DNA from: Algoriphagus oliviformis
GTDB lineage: Bacteria > Bacteroidota > Bacteroidia > Cytophagales > Cyclobacteriaceae
NCBI RefSeq assembly: GCF_017254915.1
Contig: NZ_JAFKCT010000008.1
Coordinates: forward strand, 124,001-188,000
Direction of reading: 5' to 3'
DNA length: 64,000 bases
The position numbers and the translations under genes were made by a program. Of this stretch, positions 1-6,262 are shown one piece after another (position 1 is the stretch's first letter; every line of letters begins with the position of its first letter). Below the pieces are notes generated by a model. The model was given only the letters and a program-made list of their open reading frames with translations, made no database searches and had not been told where the DNA came from.

Positions 1-616
1 CTTGGGAAAAATGACGGCAGCCCAAGAACCCCCGATGTGCCGACAGGGGACTGGGATGGGGCGCTTTCAGAATCAGGTGTTTCTTGGGATCGATCAAAGC
101 CGCCTTTTTCTGGGCATAAGCGCCCCACAGCATAAAGACGACATTTTCCCGCTCCGAGCTGATGATACGGATCACCTCATCGGTAAACTCCTCCCAGCCT
201 TGGTTTTGGTGGGATCCCGCCTGACTGGCGCGTACCGTCAGCGTAGCGTTGAGCAGAAAAACGCCCTGATCCGCCCATCTGGTCAAGTCTCCGCTCGGGG
301 GCATATCCACGCCTAGATCCGCTTTGATTTCCTTCAGGATATTCAGCAAGCTCGGGGGAAAAGGAACACCTGGCCTGACCGAAAAAGACAGCCCGTGCGC
401 CTGGCCCTGACCATGATAGGGATCTTGGCCTAATATCACTATCTTTACCGCCCCCAATGGGCAGTGGTCGAAAGCGTTGAAAATTTCTTTGCCCGGAGGG
501 TAAACTTCCTGATTTTGATATTCGTACCTTACGAAAGTAACCAAGCGTTTAAAAAAGTCCTTTTCGAATACGTCCTTTAATGAATTACTCCAGCTTTCTT
601 CAATTTTTACGTTCAT
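1..616 (-). CDS. ung: Uracil-DNA glycosylase, partial (3' end outside window)
   Basis: Base-excision repair enzyme that removes uracil from DNA in the cytoplasm. Reading down from the ATG at 616 gives 205 codons with no stop before the window edge, so only the last residues are missing (family length about 220-230). The water-activating motif GQDPYHG is followed by QGQAHGLSFSV, and near the visible C-terminus the DNA-intercalation loop HPSPLSAHRGFLGC is present. These two motifs define family-1 UNG. It is divergent from apaG, with a 63-base AT-rich spacer. The start is an ATG with the MNVKIEESW opening typical of Bacteroidota UNG. Nothing odd is seen apart from the edge truncation. Confidence 0.96.
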   Translation of the reverse strand, partial: MNVKIEESWSNSLKDVFEKDFFKRLVTFVRYEYQNQEVYPPGKEIFNAFDHCPLGAVKIVILGQDPYHGQGQAHGLSFSVRPGVPFPPSLLNILKEIKADLGVDMPPSGDLTRWADQGVFLLNATLTVRASQAGSHQNQGWEEFTDEVIRIISSERENVVFMLWGAYAQKKAALIDPKKHLILKAPHPSPLSAHRGFLGCRHFSQ

Positions 617-679
617 TAATCCCGATTATTTAGTTAGTACAAGGAATTTCAACTCATTCTCGCCCAAAATTATCTACAA

Positions 680-1066
680 ATGGTAATCGCAGTTACAAAA
701 GGCATCAAGGTAAGCGTGGAAGTCACCTACCAGGCGGAATTCTCCAGCCCCCACCAGCACCATTATGTGTTCACCTACAAAGTGACCATTGAAAACAACA
801 GCCAATATACCTATCAGCTGTTGAGAAGAAAATGGGAGATCTTTGATGCAGCCGAATCCTCCAAGATCGTCGAAGGCAGCGGTGTCGTGGGGCAGCAGCC
901 AGTATTGGAGCCCGGCGAGTCCCACTCCTATGTCTCGGGATGCAACCTCAAGTCAGGATTGGGCAAGATGAAAGGCTTCTATACCATGGAAAAGCTCAAT
1001 GATGGCTCGCTGGTGGACGTCGCCGTCCCGGAGTTCCAGATGATCGCCAATATTTTCCACAATTGA
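680..1066 (+). CDS. apaG: ApaG domain protein
   Basis: A 128-residue single-domain ApaG protein (DUF525, immunoglobulin-like fold). In enterobacteria apaG has been linked to Co2+/Mg2+ resistance, but the biochemical role is not settled. The sequence starts MVIAVTKGIKVSVEV and contains the family's core: YTYQLLRRKWEIFDA, then GSGVVGQQPVLEPGESHSYVSGC, and ends in VAVPEFQMIANIFHN. Full length. The stop codon at 1064-1066 lies directly before the TTG start proposed for the next gene, so the two are probably translated together. Confidence 0.94.
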   Translation: MVIAVTKGIKVSVEVTYQAEFSSPHQHHYVFTYKVTIENNSQYTYQLLRRKWEIFDAAESSKIVEGSGVVGQQPVLEPGESHSYVSGCNLKSGLGKMKGFYTMEKLNDGSLVDVAVPEFQMIANIFHN

Positions 1067-1067
1067 T

Positions 1068-1847
1068 TTGGGGGACATTTTTTTCAGTCTCCGTGCGTTT
1101 GTTTCCCATTGGCTAAACAAAGAGGACCGGTTCAGCCAGCAATCCCCCTTCGTATTCCAAACCTATTCGGGTTTACGGCATTTCCTCAACCAAAACAAAA
1201 AGGGAAATCCCGAGATCGAAGCGTTTAGAGCGTCCTTGCTCCAGGATCACGAGTATATCGAAGTGCTGGATCTTGGCGCCGGATCCAAAAAAGTACCCCA
1301 AGCGCTACGACCCATCTCCAAGATCACGCGCTACTCCACCAGCAACAGTAAATTTGCTCAGCTCTACCAGTATTTTTGCGGCATGACCCCTGCCGAATAT
1401 GTACTGGAGCTGGGTACCTGTATGGGGATTTCCACGCGTTACCTGGATGCGCAGACCAGGGGAAAGCTTTTCACTTTTGAAGGGTCGGAACAAATCCAAA
1501 AAATAGCCCAGAGACGCCCACTACCTCCCAAGACTAACTTTATTTTAGGTCCGATTGAGCAAACGCTTCCCCAGACACTACAATCTATTCCGAAGGTTGA
1601 TTTTGCCCTGATAGACGCCAACCACACCTATGACGGGACGATCAGCGCATTTCGAGCTATCCTTCCCAGACTCCAACCCACCTCGATCGTAGCGATCGGA
1701 GATCCCCACTGGACTCCGGGTATGGAGCGGGTATGGGAAGAAATAAAGGCCCTCCCCGAGGTGAAGCTGACCCTGGACTTTTTCGAGTGCGGCATCGTTT
1801 TCTTTGATTTTCCGGGCGAAAAAAGCCACCTAATCCTTGACGTCTAG
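1068..1847 (+). CDS. Class I SAM-dependent methyltransferase (O-methyltransferase-like)
   Basis: A 259-residue protein. The SAM-binding glycine motif VLELGTCMGIS lies at about residues 112-122 and DANHTYDG at 183-190, the arrangement of class I O-methyltransferases whose acidic loop helps bind metal or substrate. The substrate is unknown. An in-frame stop at 1041-1043 limits the start, and there is no ATG before residue about 106, so initiation is non-canonical: the TTG at 1068, one base after the apaG stop, is the best choice and implies coupling to apaG. Its 3' end overlaps the convergent methyltransferase gene by 18 bases. The family is clear; the substrate is not. Confidence 0.8.
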   Translation: MGDIFFSLRAFVSHWLNKEDRFSQQSPFVFQTYSGLRHFLNQNKKGNPEIEAFRASLLQDHEYIEVLDLGAGSKKVPQALRPISKITRYSTSNSKFAQLYQYFCGMTPAEYVLELGTCMGISTRYLDAQTRGKLFTFEGSEQIQKIAQRRPLPPKTNFILGPIEQTLPQTLQSIPKVDFALIDANHTYDGTISAFRAILPRLQPTSIVAIGDPHWTPGMERVWEEIKALPEVKLTLDFFECGIVFFDFPGEKSHLILDV

Positions 1848-2426
1848 CCTGCAAAACTGGATAAAAAGCTCGGTGCCCGCCCGCTCGGGAATAGAATTCG
1901 TGCAGGGCTCCATGTGCTCAATCCTAAAATAAGGCTCAAAATAGCGGCGATACTCCGCCACACTGCCTCCAAATGGCGGCCCCGCCTGCCCAAACTCCCG
2001 GTCAAAGAGCACCCCGACCAGTCTACCCCCAGGCTTAAGCAAAGTGTACATTTTCTCCGCATATGCCGGACGCAGTGCCGGATCCAAGGCGCAAAAAAAC
2101 GTTTGCTCCAAGATCAGGTCGTAGGCACCCTGATGCTCAAAAAAGTCTTCGCAGTGCAACTGAGACTCAGGAAAGCCCGGATGTTTTCTTAAAAAACCCT
2201 GTATCGGCAAAGGGGAAATGTCCAGCAAATGGATGTTTTGGAGCCCCAGACGCCATCCAGCTGCTACTTCGTGGGCATTGCCGGCACCCGGAACGAGCAC
2301 CTTAACTGATTTAGTATCAATTTGGCAAAGATATTGATAAAGTGGTGGTGAAGCATAGCCGATGTCCCATCCCGTAGCCCCGCTGCGGTATCGGGAAGAC
2401 CAGTAAGTTTCGTCAAATGTCAGCAT
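1830..2426 (-). CDS. Thiopurine S-methyltransferase (TPMT)-family methyltransferase
   Basis: From the ATG at 2426 the protein is 198 residues, about the family's length. It opens with YW(x)SRYRSGATGWDIG, the N-terminal TPMT-family signature, followed by the SAM motif VLVPGAGNAHEV (about 43-54), LDISP (acidic end of beta-2) and LLKPGGRLVGVLFDREF. Bacteroidota members of this family methylate unknown small molecules; thiol or selenol substrates are known in other lineages. Longer reading frames exist upstream (ATG at 2456), but they encode low-complexity hydrophobic sequence antisense to the next gene, so the 2426 start is preferred. Its end overlaps the convergent methyltransferase by 18 bases. 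Confidence 0.82.
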   Translation of the reverse strand: MLTFDETYWSSRYRSGATGWDIGYASPPLYQYLCQIDTKSVKVLVPGAGNAHEVAAGWRLGLQNIHLLDISPLPIQGFLRKHPGFPESQLHCEDFFEHQGAYDLILEQTFFCALDPALRPAYAEKMYTLLKPGGRLVGVLFDREFGQAGPPFGGSVAEYRRYFEPYFRIEHMEPCTNSIPERAGTELFIQFCRLDVKD

Positions 2427-2454
2427 ATCATAAGCCCCAAACAGATCCAAACAC

Positions 2455-3384
2455 ATGAGCACTAATTTCGAAAAGGAACCAGGCCAAAAGAAAGACCAAA
2501 ATAAGAACATCATCATTATTGTCCTTGTTTTGCTGGTCATCATCAGCGGCATCAAGCTCTACACAGACTACGTAGACCGTACCAAAAAGACCGAGGAAAT
2601 CCTCCTCCTCTCCACGGAAAACAACGAACTGAACATGCGTCTCGACTCGGTCACCTATCAACTGGATCTTCGGATCAAGGAGATCGAAAAATTGGGAGGT
2701 GATATCCAAGCGCTGGAGGCGGTGAGAGACCAACTGATCGCTGAGCGCAACTCCACCAAGCAGCGCAGCGCGTCAGAGATCGCCGCTCTGAACGGGAAGA
2801 TCACCAACCTCAATGGACTCATTGCGCAAAAGGACCAGGAAATCCTGGAACTGAGAGCGGCAAACCAGCAGCTTTTCGCAGAAAACCAAGACCTGAAGAC
2901 GACCCAAGCCGAAATCGAAGAGGAAGTCGCCCAGCTCAATATCCAAAAACAAGACCTCCAAGCCAAAGTGGACGTGGCTTCCATGCTGAAAGCCGAAAAC
3001 ATCAGCATCGCCGCAGTAAACGCGCGGGGCAAAGAGCGGATCGAAACGACCAAAGACTTCCGCAACAGACAGATGGAAAGGCTGAAAGTGAGCTTTAACC
3101 TTGCAGACAACAAAGTGGCAGAAAAAGGCCCTAGAAACGTGTACGTGCAGGTTTTGGGACCAAACTCCCAGCCCATTTTCGATGTAGCCAAGGGCTCTGG
3201 CACCTTTATGATCCAAGGGGCTGAGCAGTTTTACACCGTAAAACAGGACATCATCTTTGACAACTCCGAGCAGGATCTGGTCTTCTACTACGAAAAAGGC
3301 TCCGACTACACCTCCGGGACTCATGAGGTCAAAATCTACGTCGACAACTACCAGGTAGGGTCCAAGACCTTTACCGTAAAATAA
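2455..3384 (+). CDS. Membrane-anchored coiled-coil protein of unknown function
   Basis: 309 residues. A short polar N-terminus (1-18) is followed by one membrane helix (about 19-36, IIIIVLVLLVIISGIK) and a long heptad-rich coiled coil (about 45-185) full of Leu, Gln and Glu. A compact C-terminal domain of about 110 residues ends in SKTFTVK and looks beta-rich, as in small extracytoplasmic adhesive or assembly domains. The charge pattern suggests a single-pass protein with the coiled coil outside the cytoplasm. Such proteins are common in Cytophagales and are often mislabelled as SMC-like because of the coiled coil; no ATPase motif is present. A strong hairpin terminator follows directly. Confidence 0.8.
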   Translation: MSTNFEKEPGQKKDQNKNIIIIVLVLLVIISGIKLYTDYVDRTKKTEEILLLSTENNELNMRLDSVTYQLDLRIKEIEKLGGDIQALEAVRDQLIAERNSTKQRSASEIAALNGKITNLNGLIAQKDQEILELRAANQQLFAENQDLKTTQAEIEEEVAQLNIQKQDLQAKVDVASMLKAENISIAAVNARGKERIETTKDFRNRQMERLKVSFNLADNKVAEKGPRNVYVQVLGPNSQPIFDVAKGSGTFMIQGAEQFYTVKQDIIFDNSEQDLVFYYEKGSDYTSGTHEVKIYVDNYQVGSKTFTVK

Positions 3385-3406
3385 CAGGCTGACGAGCAGC
3401 CAGCGC

Positions 3407-3433
3407 AAAAGCCTCCCCATCGGAGGCTTTTTT
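3407..3433 (+). terminator. Rho-independent terminator after the coiled-coil gene
   Basis: Stem AAAGCCTCC / GGAGGCTTT with a four-base CCAT loop region, followed by a run of T. It begins 23 bases after the stop codon at 3384 and separates this gene from the ribosomal operon promoter. Confidence 0.9.
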
Positions 3434-3464
3434 CATTTACAGCCTTTTTGATTGTTGCCAAGGA

Positions 3465-3496
3465 TTTGGAATCCAGCAGCAAATCCTCTACTTTTG
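3465..3496 (+). promoter_or_regulatory. Bacteroidota-type promoter of rpsF-rpsR-rplI
   Basis: TTTG at 3465-3468, 20 bases, then TACTTTTG at 3489-3496. This matches the established Bacteroidota sigma-A consensus (-33 TTTG, -7 TAnnTTTG) exactly. The predicted transcript start near 3503 leaves a leader of about 30 bases before the rpsF ATG. Confidence 0.8.
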
Positions 3497-3533
3497 CGGT
3501 CTGTTTATTCAAATTCCTTAAACACATTCAAAA

Positions 3534-3902
3534 ATGTTCCAAAGAAATTATGAGACGGTATTCATTTTAACTCCCGTTTTGTCTGATGTTCAGATGAAGG
3601 ATACTGTCGACAAGTTTGTGAACTTGTTAAAAGAAGAGGGGGCAGACGTGATCAATGTGGAGAACTGGGGGCTGAAGAAGATGGCTTACACCATCGACAA
3701 GAAGACTACTGGTTTTTATGTATTGGTTGAGTTCAAGGCTAATCCGGCTATCATCCGCAAGTTTGAACTGGAGTTCAGACGCGATGAGAAAGTGATGCGA
3801 TTCCTGACCACTGTACTGGACAAGCATTCTATCGCTTACGCAGACAGAAGAAGAAAAGGAGAATTTAACAAAAAAGCTGAAGCTAAGGAGGAGCAAGCCT
3901 AA
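3534..3902 (+). CDS. rpsF: 30S ribosomal protein S6
   Basis: 122 residues; bS6 binds 16S rRNA together with S18 in the platform of the small subunit. The N-terminus RNYETVFILTPVLSD and the KKMAYTIDKKTTGFYVLVEF segment are the family's two halves, and the C-terminus is a charged Lys/Glu tail. The stop TAA at 3900-3902 overlaps the ATG of rpsR by one base (TAATG), a tight coupling typical of this operon. The operon lacks ssb between the S6 and S18 genes, as is usual in Bacteroidota and unlike Firmicutes. Confidence 0.97.
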   Translation: MFQRNYETVFILTPVLSDVQMKDTVDKFVNLLKEEGADVINVENWGLKKMAYTIDKKTTGFYVLVEFKANPAIIRKFELEFRRDEKVMRFLTTVLDKHSIAYADRRRKGEFNKKAEAKEEQA

Positions 3903-4153
3903 TGACACTAGTAAACGAACCAATCAACAGAGGCGAAATCAGAAAGAAATATTGCCGATTCAAGAAGCACGGTATCAAGTATATCGACTACAAGGATCCC
4001 AACTTCCTTTTGAAGTTCGTCAACGAGCAAGGCAAGATCCTTCCTAGAAGACTTACCGGCAACTCTGCGAAATACCAGAGAAAAGTAGCCCAGGCTATCA
4101 AAAAAGCAAGACATTTGGCCCTGTTGCCATTCGTAACCGATGGTTTGAAATAA
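3902..4153 (+). CDS. rpsR: 30S ribosomal protein S18
   Basis: 83 residues. bS18 forms a heterodimer with S6 on the small-subunit platform. The signature KKYCRFKKHGIKYIDYKDP is followed by GKILPRRLTGNSAKYQRKV and ends in the family's AIKKARHLALLPFV. One base overlap with rpsF; 39 bases separate it from rplI, so the three genes are one transcript. The Cys in YCRF is the single cysteine of the non-zinc form. Confidence 0.97.
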   Translation: MTLVNEPINRGEIRKKYCRFKKHGIKYIDYKDPNFLLKFVNEQGKILPRRLTGNSAKYQRKVAQAIKKARHLALLPFVTDGLK

Positions 4154-4192
4154 TTCGGTCTTGTATCGTTCAATCACAAAAGATCATTACAA

Positions 4193-4636
4193 ATGGAAAT
4201 CATTCTAAAAACAGACATCAAAGGTCTTGGATATAAAAATGACTTGGTAGACGTGAAGCCAGGATACGGAAGAAACTACCTGATCCCTCAGGGCTTCGCG
4301 GTATTGGCTACCGGCTCTAACAAGAAAATCCTTGCTGAAAACATCAAGCAGGCCGCTCACAAAGCTGAAAAAATCAAGACTGAAGCAGAAAACACCGCTG
4401 CCAAGCTCGAAGGCGTAACCTTGGAAATCAAAGCGAAAATCGGTGACTCCGGAAAAATCTTCGGTAAAGTGACCACGCTTCAGATCTCCGACGCGCTGGC
4501 CGCGCAGGGCTTCGACATCGACAGAAAGAAAATCGCCATCACCGTTCCTGTAGAAGGCGCGGGCGAATTCACCGCTGACGTAGACCTTCACAGAGAGGTG
4601 AAAACCAAAGTGAAGTTTGTCGTAGTGGGAGAATAA
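4193..4636 (+). CDS. rplI: 50S ribosomal protein L9
   Basis: 147 residues, full length. L9 binds 23S rRNA at the base of the L1 stalk and reaches out by a long helix. The N-terminal domain contains IILKTDIKGLGYKNDLVDVKP and GYGRNYLIPQGFAV, the rRNA-binding glycine motif; residues about 40-75 form the connecting helix; the C-terminal domain holds IFGKVTTLQISDAL. Last gene of the rpsF operon, followed after 24 bases by a strong terminator. Confidence 0.97.
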   Translation: MEIILKTDIKGLGYKNDLVDVKPGYGRNYLIPQGFAVLATGSNKKILAENIKQAAHKAEKIKTEAENTAAKLEGVTLEIKAKIGDSGKIFGKVTTLQISDALAAQGFDIDRKKIAITVPVEGAGEFTADVDLHREVKTKVKFVVVGE

Positions 4637-4660
4637 GTTCTTCTCGACACCCAAACAGAA

Positions 4661-4687
4661 AGGCTCACTATGACGTGAGCCTTTTTT
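4661..4687 (+). terminator. Terminator of the rpsF-rpsR-rplI operon
   Basis: Stem AGGCTCAC / GTGAGCCT with a TATGAC-type loop and a T6 tail. It lies between the convergent rplI and the small minus-strand gene at 4700. Confidence 0.92.
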
Positions 4688-4699
4688 GTTATCGGAAAA

Positions 4700-4942
4700 T
4701 CAGTCCAATGCCTTTTCCAAATCCTCTATCAGCTTTTTGGCCACTGCCTTGGAGTTCTTTTCCCTTGCTTCTTTGAAGGCATCCAGGGCCAATGTAGCCT
4801 TCTCCACCACCCCACTCGGGTTTTGGTCGTGCTGGTAGCTTCCCCAGCACCAGCTCAATTCGGCCGCCAGCTCAGACTTCTTCAGTTTTTCCAGTTTTTC
4901 GATGACGTCAGCCACCAGTTTTTCCATTTTTTTCGCTTTCAT
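4700..4942 (-). CDS. Small helical protein of unknown function
   Basis: 80 residues, ATG at 4942. The N- and C-terminal parts are Lys/Glu/Leu-rich and probably helical (MKAKKMEKLVADVIEKLEKL...), around a short distinctive centre with ELSWCWGSYQHDQNPSG. Amphipathic helices around a Trp-rich turn suggest a compact helical bundle rather than a membrane protein. Not recognised beyond a likely conserved small protein of Bacteroidota. Monocistronic, convergent with rplI. Codon use and normal composition, plus the non-random amphipathic pattern, support a real gene. Confidence 0.7.
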   Translation of the reverse strand: MKAKKMEKLVADVIEKLEKLKKSELAAELSWCWGSYQHDQNPSGVVEKATLALDAFKEAREKNSKAVAKKLIEDLEKALD

Positions 4943-5173
4943 AAGTCAATAGGTAGTTACCATGCTAGTTTGGAGTGAAAAAACACAAATATTCCCAATC
5001 ACACAATACAAGTGACTGGAAATTAACGATTCAGTAATTTTGAAATGTTTTTGATGCGATTTTCACAAAACACCTCTCCAATATCGAGAAAATATACACA
5101 CTTTTGCATCGATTTTTTTTCCTGCTGAAAGCAAGGATTTTACAGCCCTATTCCAAAAATCTTTAAAGCCCCA
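4943..5173. other. AT-rich spacer without recognisable gene
   Basis: AT-rich sequence between the small minus-strand gene and the tRNA-Gln promoter. No reading frame of convincing composition, no RNA gene and no strong hairpin is visible. It should hold the promoter of the minus-strand gene, but no exact TAnnTTTG box was found for it. Confidence 0.6.
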
Positions 5174-5205
5174 TTTGGAAAGAACCAGTCAAAAATCTAC
5201 CTTTG
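5174..5205 (+). promoter_or_regulatory. Bacteroidota-type promoter of tRNA-Gln
   Basis: TTTG at 5174-5177, 20 bases, TACCTTTG at 5198-5205: a perfect -33/-7 pair. The -33 boxes of this promoter and of rpsF both sit in an ATTTGGAA context. The predicted start near 5212 leaves about 34 bases of leader before the tRNA. Confidence 0.82.
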
Positions 5206-5245
5206 TGACACTTTAAAGCAGACGAAAGAGTCGCTTCCAACAAAC

Positions 5246-5318
5246 TGGTCTATGGTGTAACTGGCAACACGTCTGATTTTGGTTCAGAAGAGTCTAGGTT
5301 CGAGCCCTAGTAGACCAA
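5246..5318 (+). tRNA. tRNA-Gln (anticodon TTG)
   Basis: 73-base cloverleaf without encoded CCA. The acceptor stem TGGTCTA (5246-5252) pairs with TAGACCA (5311-5317), followed by discriminator A. The anticodon stem TCTGA/TCAGA encloses the loop TTTTGGT, giving anticodon TTG (reads CAA). The T-arm CTAGG-TTCGAGC-CCTAG is perfect. The unusual U-A first pair region (T at position 1) is typical of bacterial tRNA-Gln. Single-gene transcription unit with its own promoter and terminator. Confidence 0.97.
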
Positions 5319-5320
5319 CG

Positions 5321-5357
5321 AAAAGCCCCAATTCGAAAGATTTGGGGCTTTTTTTTG
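5321..5357 (+). terminator. Terminator after tRNA-Gln, probably bidirectional
   Basis: Stem AAAAGCCCCAAAT-type: AAGCCCCAA(AT) pairs with the later TTTGGGGCTT, loop around TTCGAAAGA, followed by T8. The A-run on its left side would serve as a U-tract for the convergent EcsC-family gene that ends at 5388. Confidence 0.9.
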
Positions 5358-5387
5358 TTTGTACTTGTCAGTCTTAGGTCGTCTTTT

Positions 5388-6143
5388 TCAAATCCCGCTT
5401 CCGCTCCCGAGCAGCCTCAATCGATACGCATTCATGGCATACTCCCCCAGTTGCTCGGTCAGCTTATAATTGGCAATCGCGCCTACTGGCGCACCGATGA
5501 TGGGCACGAGTTGGGCAAGCTTGGCCAGATCGATGTAGTCACGGTAGTCCAGCTGAAAGGTCTTCCAGTCAAACTTCCCCAGGTCTTTGGGCAGATCTTC
5601 GCGGAATGAATCCCAATTTTCGATCAGGCCGATCAGCTCGTTCCTCCTCTTTTGGCTCGAAAAGCTCAACTGAAACAAGTAGAGCAAAAACAGGCGCTCC
5701 TGATAGTCTTTGGCATCGACCCCGTAGAGCGCCGCGATGTCAAACAGCATTTTCATCTTGATCGTGAGAAACGCCGGAAAGTCAGCCAAGCCGAGGAGAA
5801 TGCCTCCAGCCCCTGTCACAGCACCTTCCGCAGACGCTGTATTCCGATACCACTTGATCCGGTTTCGCACGCGGCCTTCCCGCTCTTTGAGGGAGATTAA
5901 ATCCTGGACTTTGGGTAAAATCCAACCCGATCCGGTCAGTACTGCCTTGACCATGTTTTCTATGGCCAGCGTGATCGCCCGATGCACCTTTTCCGGAATC
6001 CAGGAATTGATCTTTCCCTGTACGCCATGGCTCACCCGGCTCAAAATCCCCGGCGGTTTCTTCACTTTGAGCAGCCACACCAGCAGCTCTGCCTGTACAT
6101 AGTGAAGGTAGGGGTCTTGGGGGTGGACGATGGTGTTTTTCAA
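5388..6143 (-). CDS. EcsC-family protein
   Basis: 251 residues. EcsC-family proteins are named after the third gene of a Bacillus ABC-transporter locus; the biochemical role is unknown. Recognised by the central ASAEGAVTGAGGILLGLADFP, then MKMLFDIAALYGVDAKDYQERLFLLYLFQLSF and the C-terminal VPIIGAPVGAIANYKLTEQLGEYAMNAYRLR. The glycine-rich amphipathic segments suggest membrane association. An in-frame stop lies a few codons upstream and no early ATG exists, so translation probably starts at TTG (6141-6143). Monocistronic. Confidence 0.85.
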   Translation of the reverse strand: MKNTIVHPQDPYLHYVQAELLVWLLKVKKPPGILSRVSHGVQGKINSWIPEKVHRAITLAIENMVKAVLTGSGWILPKVQDLISLKEREGRVRNRIKWYRNTASAEGAVTGAGGILLGLADFPAFLTIKMKMLFDIAALYGVDAKDYQERLFLLYLFQLSFSSQKRRNELIGLIENWDSFREDLPKDLGKFDWKTFQLDYRDYIDLAKLAQLVPIIGAPVGAIANYKLTEQLGEYAMNAYRLRLLGSGSGI

Positions 6144-6210
6144 AAGCTGGTCAGGTCAGTTCCCCCAAGTTAACGAAGGATTTGGAATCGTGTTCTGGAT
6201 ATCAAGGCAC

Positions 6211-6238
6211 AAAAAAAGGATGGCCTACCGACCATCCT
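6211..6238 (-). terminator. Terminator of the M14 peptidase gene
   Basis: Read on the minus strand: stem AGGATGG / CCATCCT with an eight-base loop, then a T7 run. It starts 24 bases after the stop codon of the peptidase gene at 6263. Confidence 0.88.
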
Positions 6239-6262
6239 CCCTTAAACCGTGTTAGTTTTCGC

